Positions 58,332-64,000 of a stretch of 64,000 nucleotides of DNA are shown in pieces. The first letter of the stretch is position 1; each line of letters opens with the position of its first letter. The notes under the pieces were generated by a model, which searched no databases, was not told where the DNA came from, and was given only the letters and a program-made list of their open reading frames with translations. Source of the stretch: an uncultured Oscillospiraceae bacterium (lineage in GTDB: Bacteria > Bacillota > Clostridia > Oscillospirales > Oscillospiraceae); contig CANRDC010000002.1 in assembly GCA_947629245.1 (NCBI GenBank), positions 62,001-126,000 on the forward strand. Reading direction: 5' to 3'. Made by a program: the position numbers and the translations under genes.

Positions 58332-59666
58332 ATGGCAACCACTGATAGCTCGTTTCCCGTCGTATTAAGTCGTGACCTGCCGCCTTACACCGGCACGCTA
58401 GGCGACGGGGACAGCATATTAGTGATCATTAAGAATACGACGTTGTATAGAGCCAGCGCTTCTAAGCTGACAGAGAACAACGTCTTCTGGGAACACAACG
58501 CCCCCAGCACATCCAGCTCATCCGGCAGACCGGGAAGTATAGCCTGGGACACCACAGGCATCTACACTTATGTTGACGGTGCTTGGGGCAAAACGCCACG
58601 CTATCTGGGACACTGGGAGGATCTCACCGAGACCTCCCGGTTCCTGCGCGTGGATGCGGATCAGAGTTTATCTTCCTCTGAGAAGCAACATGGTATCAAA
58701 AATCTTGGCATTGATACCTCGACCGAGACGAATGCTGGCGTTGTCAAGAAGGTCGACATCATCACGCCGACGTTAGATCAGTCTGACGTTGTGCCGTCCG
58801 TCAAGGCGATGATCCAATACGTAGCGGAACACGCGTCAGTTGTGTATAACGCTACGACATCTACTGCCGGTATCGTGATGCTGTCCAACACTGTGGATCA
58901 GAGCATCAACAAGGTGCCTACCTGTAAAGCTGTCTATGACTTCTTTAACAAGGAAGGTGGAGGTATAGGCACTAAGGCGACATTTTCATCGTATGGTATT
59001 GTTAAGCTTGCTGCTACCATATCTGAAAATGACGTCAACGTGCCGACATCAGATACCGTCTATACCTACATTAGCACACAGTCATCTGCCGCCAATACGT
59101 CGCGTTATGGTACGGTAAAGATGGCCTCATCCATCTCCCCGGATGACAGCGGCGTACCGACAGCTGCCATGGTGGCCAACTATATGGCTTCCAGAGGATC
59201 TGATGCGGCTACAACAACAAAGGCAGGCGCCGTACGGTTGGCAGAATCTATCTCGTCAGGAGAAACCGGGGTAACTACGGGTAATCTTGTCTATAATTAC
59301 ATTCAGGATAAGCTCAAGGACGCCAGTACGACGCAGAAGGGGCTTATCCAGTTGGCTTCAAGTATAGACGACGACGATTCCTCTAAAGCTGTTACAGCGG
59401 CGCAGGTGAAGAACTATGTCAACAGCTTGCTGGGAGGCGGAGGAGGAACAGGAAGCGGTAGCGGGAGTGGCAGCGGTACAGGTGTCGGAGGCGATCGCAT
59501 TGCGAGCTATCGAGGACATGTTAGCATCAAAGGTCCGAATGACGAGCAGATTCTTGTCTACGATGCAACAACGCATACACTCACTGTGGGAGCAGGCATC
59601 AAGATCAAGAGCGTCAATACACAGAAGCCTGAAGTTGTTGTCAACAATATCTCGTCCGTCTCTTAA
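58332..59666 (+). CDS. Tail fibre protein with repeats, 444 aa
   Basis: An N-terminal part of about 165 residues with SSSSGRPGSIAWDTTGIYTYVDGAW (a small beta domain), then five repeats of about 45-50 residues with the pattern T-x-x-G-x-V-x-L-A/S (TTSTAGIVMLSNTVDQSI; SSYGIVKLAATISE; SRYGTVKMASSISP; TKAGAVRLAESISS; TQKGLIQLASSIDD), the tail-fibre repeat found in many phages. It closes with a Gly/Ser linker (GGGGGTGSGSGSGSGTG) and a beta-rich C-terminus. Receptor binding is likely. It ends converging with the minus-strand genes, overlapping by 4 nt. Confidence 0.75.
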   Translation: MATTDSSFPVVLSRDLPPYTGTLGDGDSILVIIKNTTLYRASASKLTENNVFWEHNAPSTSSSSGRPGSIAWDTTGIYTYVDGAWGKTPRYLGHWEDLTETSRFLRVDADQSLSSSEKQHGIKNLGIDTSTETNAGVVKKVDIITPTLDQSDVVPSVKAMIQYVAEHASVVYNATTSTAGIVMLSNTVDQSINKVPTCKAVYDFFNKEGGGIGTKATFSSYGIVKLAATISENDVNVPTSDTVYTYISTQSSAANTSRYGTVKMASSISPDDSGVPTAAMVANYMASRGSDAATTTKAGAVRLAESISSGETGVTTGNLVYNYIQDKLKDASTTQKGLIQLASSIDDDDSSKAVTAAQVKNYVNSLLGGGGGTGSGSGSGSGTGVGGDRIASYRGHVSIKGPNDEQILVYDATTHTLTVGAGIKIKSVNTQKPEVVVNNISSVS

Positions 59667-61351
59667 ACGGTCAATGCCTCCAGGGCTATATTGCTTCTTT
59701 TAAGCGCACGTGCAAGGGCAAGGTCTATCGTGGTCTCATCTGCAAGATCCATATTTATCAAACATGCTTCAAATGTTTCACGATTTAAGCATGCGCCTTT
59801 TGCAAGATTAAAATAGAGCAGCTCGGTCACATTATCATACTCTCTGTAGCCGATGCACTTGTGTACATCATGCAGCAACACGCTCCATATATCCAATGGA
59901 TCCGGCTCTGCCAAATCTTTGCAGATATAGATATACTTGAAGTTCATACGGGCGGCATTTCTTAATGCCGCGTAGAAGCTCTTAGGAGCGACGTCGACAT
60001 CTTCCACCACCGGTATCGCCCAGGCATTGTCGATCTTGGAAGCAGTCTTGTTTTTGGAAGCATAGGCGAATCTCCACGTATGGTGTGTATTTTCCATCTT
60101 CTTGCACCACGTAGACTCAGCATTAAACCAACGCAATTTCCTGCGGAAAGAAGTAAGTACGAGGTAGAGCACCTCGTAGGTAGGCGAAAACACCTTGATG
60201 TCGTGGTCTTTCAGCAAGACGTCCTCCAGCTCGGAGTCATTACCATTACTGGCATCATCAGCTACATTATGCCCGTACAGCACTACAGGCGTATCCATGT
60301 GCTTCTCTTTGTATGAGCAAGCTAATGCCACAGATGAAGCAATCTCGGACGATACCTTCTTTTTCCATTCAAACCCCTCAAATGTCGAACTGGGATAAAT
60401 CTGACGGGAGGCTTTCAATACACTCTCATTCTTTGTGACGCCATCCGGTAGATAGGAAGCTTTGTCGTAGTAGATGATATTGGTGATATTGGCATTAGCC
60501 CCTGTGTGACTCAAGTAACGGCAAGCGTTCGTATGAATGACTGCATCATCCGCCACAGCAAATGTCTTCAAGTCCGTAATGCCTGTACAATCATCACCTA
60601 CCACAATAATACGCCTCGTTGTCCCGGGAAGTGTACAAGAGATGGCATTGATGCTCTTACGTTTCGGCGTAACTGTAACAGCTGTTTCCGTCGAGGTAGA
60701 AGCAGTTGCTGAAGCTGTACGTAGTAATGGGTTGTTGTACTTCGGGTAGATAGCCGGTACGAAATTGGTAATAGGAGCTTCTGTTTCTGTTCCCGCCAGA
60801 ATAGCTGTATTGGTTACATAGATGCCGGACATGCGCCAGACAGGCACCATTGTACAGTAGATGAACTTACGGCCAAGGATATTCGGCGAGTTCTTCCAGA
60901 AGAAGTCGAACATCTTGTCACCCAGCACACGATAGCGCAGATCTAAATCGTTACGAATTTGCCTATTGGCGACCGCCGCTGCCCGCGTACTCTTACAGGC
61001 GGCGAAATAGGGATTATAATTAGGTCCCAGGATCACGTCCTCCCTTGCTACCCGGGCATAGTCGATCATATCGTCGGTGAGTGTACGGTCCGCATCCAGG
61101 AAGATGTTGTAGTTGTCCGTATGTTCCATGATCTGCCACAGGTAGTATTTAGCCAGGAATGAATACACCTGCACGGCCACATGGTCCAGATTGAAATCCC
61201 AGAAGAGGTAGAAGCCAAATGTATCGCCAAGCTCCTTCCAGCTCCAGCGTTTATACTTCAGGCCACGGGCTCTTGTTTTCTCCTCAGTCCGCTGCATGTT
61301 CTTTGGCGGAGCATTGAGCCCAAGCCAAATCTGGTTAACGACCCATTCCAC
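59663..61351 (-). CDS. Multi-domain glycosyltransferase on the minus strand, 562 aa
   Basis: The opening (VVNQIWLGLNAPPKNMQRTEEK) and DXD motif (YNIFLDADRTLTDDM, about residue 83) place residues 1-215 in the Gly_transf_sug family, like the 3439 protein. A Thr/Ser/Ala-rich linker (about 213-230) leads to a second domain (RIIVVGDDCTGITDLKTFAV to about 350) that resembles a sialyltransferase/GT42-like or motif-containing nucleotide-sugar fold. A third domain (400-530, KYIYICKDLAEPDPLDIW) may be GT31-like. The catalytic roles of the two later domains are guesses. Start overlaps the preceding gene. Confidence 0.68.
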   Translation of the reverse strand: MEWVVNQIWLGLNAPPKNMQRTEEKTRARGLKYKRWSWKELGDTFGFYLFWDFNLDHVAVQVYSFLAKYYLWQIMEHTDNYNIFLDADRTLTDDMIDYARVAREDVILGPNYNPYFAACKSTRAAAVANRQIRNDLDLRYRVLGDKMFDFFWKNSPNILGRKFIYCTMVPVWRMSGIYVTNTAILAGTETEAPITNFVPAIYPKYNNPLLRTASATASTSTETAVTVTPKRKSINAISCTLPGTTRRIIVVGDDCTGITDLKTFAVADDAVIHTNACRYLSHTGANANITNIIYYDKASYLPDGVTKNESVLKASRQIYPSSTFEGFEWKKKVSSEIASSVALACSYKEKHMDTPVVLYGHNVADDASNGNDSELEDVLLKDHDIKVFSPTYEVLYLVLTSFRRKLRWFNAESTWCKKMENTHHTWRFAYASKNKTASKIDNAWAIPVVEDVDVAPKSFYAALRNAARMNFKYIYICKDLAEPDPLDIWSVLLHDVHKCIGYREYDNVTELLYFNLAKGACLNRETFEACLINMDLADETTIDLALARALKRSNIALEALTV

Positions 61352-62003
61352 GGAATGTAGTAAGTATCTCTAGACAAGTTTCCGGAGCTACGCCGAGTTT
61401 CCTGAGCTGACGTACGAGTTGATCCAAGCTGGCATGGACGTAGCGGTTGTAATAAGGATCCTTCGCCACCTCATTGATGTCCGCAATCCCCTCGGCCTTG
61501 GTCTCCTCAGCATTCTCCTCCTCATAATCATCATCCGGGTCCTCCGCCTCGGAGTCGATGATATTGTTAAGTTCCTCCACCACGGACTCTGACAAATCGG
61601 CTTGAACTTCCGGCACCGTCTGCCCTTTAAGAATGGCTATCTCATAGAGCGCCCACAGCAGCTCACACGTATTCAACTCCTCATCCTCCCGGTCGTCCTC
61701 GTCCCCAATTTGGCCCTCAGCAAAGGCCAGAGCGACCGATTTGAACACGGGGAAGGAAATTAATGGCAGATCGGTCGTTAGGACAGTTATAGCGGCGTTG
61801 ATGCGGTTTTCCACTTCCTCTGGAATACGAGTACCGAAGTCATCTTCTATATTCTTGAAGATGACTTCTGTGTTCTCTTCTTCCAATATCTCATCTGCTT
61901 CATACTTGGAAAGCAGGATACACATTAAAGTGAAGGCATACGTATCTGGAGACTTCAGCAGGTCTCGCGTCGTTTCAAGGCTGTAAGGGTAAGGGCGTGA
62001 CAT
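61335..62003 (-). CDS. Acidic hypothetical protein, 222 aa
   Basis: Helical N-terminus (YSLETTRDLLKSPDTYAFTLM), two acidic stretches (DEDDREDEE, DPDDDYEEENAEE) and a C-terminal helix pair (YVHASLDQLVRQLRKLGVAPETC). Overlaps the glycosyltransferase by 17 nt and follows the BspA-like gene by 12 nt, so it is the middle gene of the minus-strand unit. No family recognised; could be a partner of the glycosyltransferase. Confidence 0.52.
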   Translation of the reverse strand: MSRPYPYSLETTRDLLKSPDTYAFTLMCILLSKYEADEILEEENTEVIFKNIEDDFGTRIPEEVENRINAAITVLTTDLPLISFPVFKSVALAFAEGQIGDEDDREDEELNTCELLWALYEIAILKGQTVPEVQADLSESVVEELNNIIDSEAEDPDDDYEEENAEETKAEGIADINEVAKDPYYNRYVHASLDQLVRQLRKLGVAPETCLEILTTFRGMGR

Positions 62004-62015
62004 TGTATTGTAAAA

Positions 62016-62762
62016 TTATTTCCAATCGTCAGGAACATCCGGCACCTGGGTTCCTCGAAAGCAATGCTCGTGCGGAATGTCAGGGTACATTTCCCAAAGC
62101 CGCGGGGCTACGGTGAGCGCTGAGCAGCCGTCGAACATCTCGACAAAGCTGTTATCCGGACGCGGTTCAAGGTAATCATACAATCGCGGATCCACATAGC
62201 GCAACTTCTTAAAGTAATTTGATCCAAACCCACGAATCGTACGGCGGATAATGGAGTTACGGCCAGGCGGAACATGGATCTCCAATAAGGCTCGACTCAA
62301 ATAGGTGAAGTCGTAGTTTTGATCCCACACCGAAGGATAAGCTTGTTGGTTCCATGTAACTCGCTCGCCGTGAATGAGAATCTTGTAGTTACGGTGTCCT
62401 GCGTAGTCATGAGTAACGTTGGTGTTTACTCCTTTTTGCCAGCATACTTCAGGCGAATCATCCCCCCAATCAATACAGCAGATTGTATCTGACTGTAATT
62501 TTTGATTTCCATAAGGCCCATACCACTGTAATAGAATTTCCAACCTGATATCGCGCTGCGTCGTCGTGTCGATCCACAACTCCATGGCATCGTCCAGCAA
62601 GTTGTACATCTTGCAGATCTTGTCCGCACTTTCAATAAGCCTCTTATACTTGGAATAGCTAAACCAGACAGGATAGGAGCGGTTCGGCTCACTCGTCGGA
62701 GTCTTGGCGAAAATAGCTGGGTGGGCAATTCCGTCTCCCCTGATTTGCGTGTCTTCAGGCAT
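62016..62762 (-). CDS. BspA/PKD-like surface protein, 248 aa
   Basis: The centre contains a PKD-type strand pair: TICCIDWGDDSPEVCW and HDYAGHRNYKILIHGERV. The C-terminus has VEMFDGCSALTVAPRLWEM, the 'F-x-G-C-S-x-L-x-x-x-P' unit of BspA-like (DUF285) Bacteroidota repeat proteins. There is no signal peptide, so in a phage it is probably a tail-tip or adhesion protein. It has its own leaderless promoter on the minus strand. Support is moderate because only one repeat unit is present. Confidence 0.6.
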   Translation of the reverse strand: MPEDTQIRGDGIAHPAIFAKTPTSEPNRSYPVWFSYSKYKRLIESADKICKMYNLLDDAMELWIDTTTQRDIRLEILLQWYGPYGNQKLQSDTICCIDWGDDSPEVCWQKGVNTNVTHDYAGHRNYKILIHGERVTWNQQAYPSVWDQNYDFTYLSRALLEIHVPPGRNSIIRRTIRGFGSNYFKKLRYVDPRLYDYLEPRPDNSFVEMFDGCSALTVAPRLWEMYPDIPHEHCFRGTQVPDVPDDWK

Positions 62763-62768
62763 GGCTCT

Positions 62769-62796
62769 AGTATACTGAAAACATAGGAAAACTCAA
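62769..62796 (-). promoter_or_regulatory. Minus-strand leaderless promoter
   Basis: On the minus strand TTGAGT, 16 nt, TATACT, AGAGCC, then the ATG at 62762. Six nt from -10 to ATG, as on the plus strand. The promoter sits in the 104-nt gap between the two minus-strand genes; nothing else is seen in that gap. Confidence 0.62.
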
Positions 62797-62866
62797 GGCA
62801 AAGAAGATGGCGCTCCAAAAAACTGGAACACCCTCCATAACCGCGTGTATTTTGTCCAGAAAAATC

Positions 62867-63352
62867 TTAAGCGTTTTCGGAGTCAAAGTAGCGCTTTCCA
62901 TAAAGATCGCCCATCTTCTGCTCATTGATCTCAGATTCGCCGCGGAAGCCTCGTCCTGTTATCCAGTTCGTGAGCCTCTGTCCGAAGCTATCACGCCAAG
63001 CGCTACGGATTGGTGAAGCGTTATCAAGGTCTTGGCGCTTGGTTTTGGCCATGCTAATAAGCTTGTTGTACCGATCAGTATATTGCTTACGCTCTTCATC
63101 ACTCATCTTCATGTTCGTGAGTTCGTCGAGCTTATGGCGGGCATAGGCTTCCTGGTTATTGATGGAATTACGCTTATTCTGGTAGCTGCCGCCGAATAGC
63201 CCTGTATCGGTATCCATCCCGGCTACAAGACCTGAAGCCGTGCCGTAGTTAGTGTCCAGATCCTGCTTGTTGTATTTTTGATTAGAACTGAAGTACGCTG
63301 TTTTCTCAAGCACAGCATCGGCAAGTCCGTATAATTGAGGAGTTATCTGCAT
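62867..63352 (-). CDS. Hypothetical protein with Lys-x-Ala motif, 161 aa
   Basis: N-terminus MQITPQLYGLADAVLEKTAYFSSNQ has the LEKTA motif common in the head-region proteins far upstream. The rest is charged and helical with many Gln/Asn/Lys residues (SYQNKRNSINNQEAYARHKL, EERKQYTDRYNKLIS). It is a single gene with its own promoter. The motif suggests a virion or head-associated protein although it lies among tail and glycan genes. Confidence 0.55.
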   Translation of the reverse strand: MQITPQLYGLADAVLEKTAYFSSNQKYNKQDLDTNYGTASGLVAGMDTDTGLFGGSYQNKRNSINNQEAYARHKLDELTNMKMSDEERKQYTDRYNKLISMAKTKRQDLDNASPIRSAWRDSFGQRLTNWITGRGFRGESEINEQKMGDLYGKRYFDSENA

Positions 63353-63358
63353 GACTCA

Positions 63359-63387
63359 AATGTAGTAGTTTTTTGGCACAAAGTAAA
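63359..63387 (-). promoter_or_regulatory. Minus-strand promoter (divergent)
   Basis: On the minus strand TTTACT, 17 nt, TACATT, TGAGTC, then the ATG at 63352 (6 nt). Confidence 0.5.
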
Positions 63388-63396
63388 GCAATAATC

Positions 63397-63425
63397 TTGC
63401 GGTTCTAAGGTTTGCATGGTAGGAT
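63397..63425 (+). promoter_or_regulatory. Plus-strand promoter (divergent)
   Basis: TTGCGG, 17 nt, TAGGAT, then 9 nt to the ATG at 63435. Faces away from the minus-strand gene; the two -35 boxes are only 9 nt apart, so the promoters could interfere. Confidence 0.5.
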
Positions 63426-63434
63426 AGCGCCGTC

Positions 63435-64000
63435 ATGAGCAAAAGACCATCGAAGGCACAGGTCAACACCGGGCCTCTATTACAGCATACGCGTGAGCAT
63501 ACGGTCTGGCCTGATCTTGAACACTGTACGGAAAGCCAGAACACGTTGACAGTCGTCAAAAGTCAGGTCCCGACCTCCAAGGAATACACCATTGTTGCCC
63601 GTAATGAAGAAGGACGCATTTCAGAACTAAAGAGCAACACAGGGGAAGAGTTCTGGGCCTCCTATAACCCGGCATTGGACCGATATTACGTACGTGCTAA
63701 GGCACCATCCAAGCCATTCCGTACACCTCAGCATATGACCGGGCATAGGGCATTTTTTGATAAGAACACGAAAACCATTATATGGATGATCCCGAGAAAT
63801 GGGAGCTGCACCATATTGGCTTCTCTCATGAAAAATGCCGGGCTTGAGGTAAAAGTGACGCAGCCTGCCGCCATCTGGGGGTGTACGGGGTCCACGGATT
63901 ATTTCTTTGACGAAACTGGGAACAAGCTTTCTAACCCGGAGAAATGGCTGGAGTACAAGCAATGTATTGTCTACCAGGACCCGCTTTACAAGTGTATTCG
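63435..64000 (+). CDS. Sulfotransferase-like protein (3' end outside window)
   Basis: At least 188 aa, open at the right edge and so missing from the ORF track (MSKRPSKAQVNTGPLLQHTR). TKTIIWMIPRNGSCTILASLMKNAG resembles the 5'-phosphosulfate loop (P-K-x-G-x-T/S) of carbohydrate sulfotransferases. YKQCIVYQDPLYKCI near the end resembles the 3'-phosphate motif R-D-P-x-x-R, with Gln for Arg. If correct, it would sulfate a sugar. The call is tentative because the protein is incomplete and a key Arg is replaced. Confidence 0.45.
   Translation, partial: MSKRPSKAQVNTGPLLQHTREHTVWPDLEHCTESQNTLTVVKSQVPTSKEYTIVARNEEGRISELKSNTGEEFWASYNPALDRYYVRAKAPSKPFRTPQHMTGHRAFFDKNTKTIIWMIPRNGSCTILASLMKNAGLEVKVTQPAAIWGCTGSTDYFFDETGNKLSNPEKWLEYKQCIVYQDPLYKCI

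Noticed and set aside
57140-58342. 400-aa minus-strand ORF rich in Arg and His
   Set aside because: Antisense of the Pro/Gly-repeat gene and its neighbour; low-complexity composition is what reverse-complemented Gly/Pro codons give.
1-64000. tRNA, integrase, insertion sequence or diversity-generating retroelement
   Set aside because: I looked for cloverleaf-type sequence, reverse transcriptase motifs, transposase motifs and template/variable repeats and saw none; a tRNA scan could still find a missed one.

Overview
This window is a structural (late) gene region of a large tailed bacteriophage with a contractile tail (myovirus type). The evidence is a large terminase, a prohead protease, a major capsid protein, connector proteins, tail sheath and tube, a spike, tail assembly chaperones with a -1 frameshift, a tape measure protein, a baseplate-J-like wedge protein and tail fibres. 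An RNA polymerase beta' segment, a sigma-like factor and the fact that about 60 kb holds almost only virion genes point to a jumbo-class phage. The host cannot be fixed from sequence alone. BACON-like domains, DUF5977-like repeats, a GT6 glycosyltransferase resembling the Bacteroides enzyme and the scarcity of Shine-Dalgarno sequences suggest a gut Bacteroidota or Verrucomicrobiota host. The promoters, however, look like ordinary TTGACA-17-TATAAT promoters and not the Bacteroidota type.

Layout. 1-5.4 kb: terminase interrupted by an intein, then a glycan-modification group (two glycosyltransferase genes, a methyltransferase, a GNAT acetyltransferase). 5.4-20.5 kb: large Ala/Gly-rich or coiled-coil presumed internal virion proteins, a tandem BACON-like protein, a one-helix membrane protein and the C-terminal half of a multisubunit RNA polymerase beta' subunit that carries its own mini-intein. 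20.5-27.7 kb: prohead protease, scaffold-like proteins, capsid and connectors. 27.7-40.6 kb: sheath, tube, spike, frameshifted chaperone, tape measure and hub candidates. 40.6-49.3 kb: three giant tandem paralogous Cys-rich proteins. 49.3-53.1 kb: a GT31-like/GT6 fusion, a membrane protein, small Cys-motif proteins and the sigma-like factor. 53.1-59.7 kb: baseplate wedge proteins and a repeat-built tail fibre. 59.7-63.4 kb: four genes on the minus strand (multi-domain glycosyltransferase, acidic unknown, BspA-like protein, unknown). At the right edge a plus-strand, possibly sulfotransferase-like gene runs off the window.

How it fits together. Genes are packed with 1-30 nt overlaps or gaps, so translational coupling is likely. 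Fifteen sites match a sigma70-type promoter with 16-17 nt spacing. In nine of them the -10 hexamer ends exactly 6 nt before the start codon, which predicts leaderless mRNAs. Promoters with leaders of roughly 10-40 nt precede the BACON-like protein, the scaffold-like protein and the sheath. Two ideas deserve testing: a virion-packaged RNA polymerase, and a phage-encoded glycan-decoration system (glycosyl, methyl, acetyl and perhaps sulfo transfer) acting on virion proteins such as the Ser/Pro/Tyr-rich fibre.

Limits: all assignments are by eye from translated sequence. No portal protein was recognised. No tRNA, CRISPR, IS element or integrase was seen.
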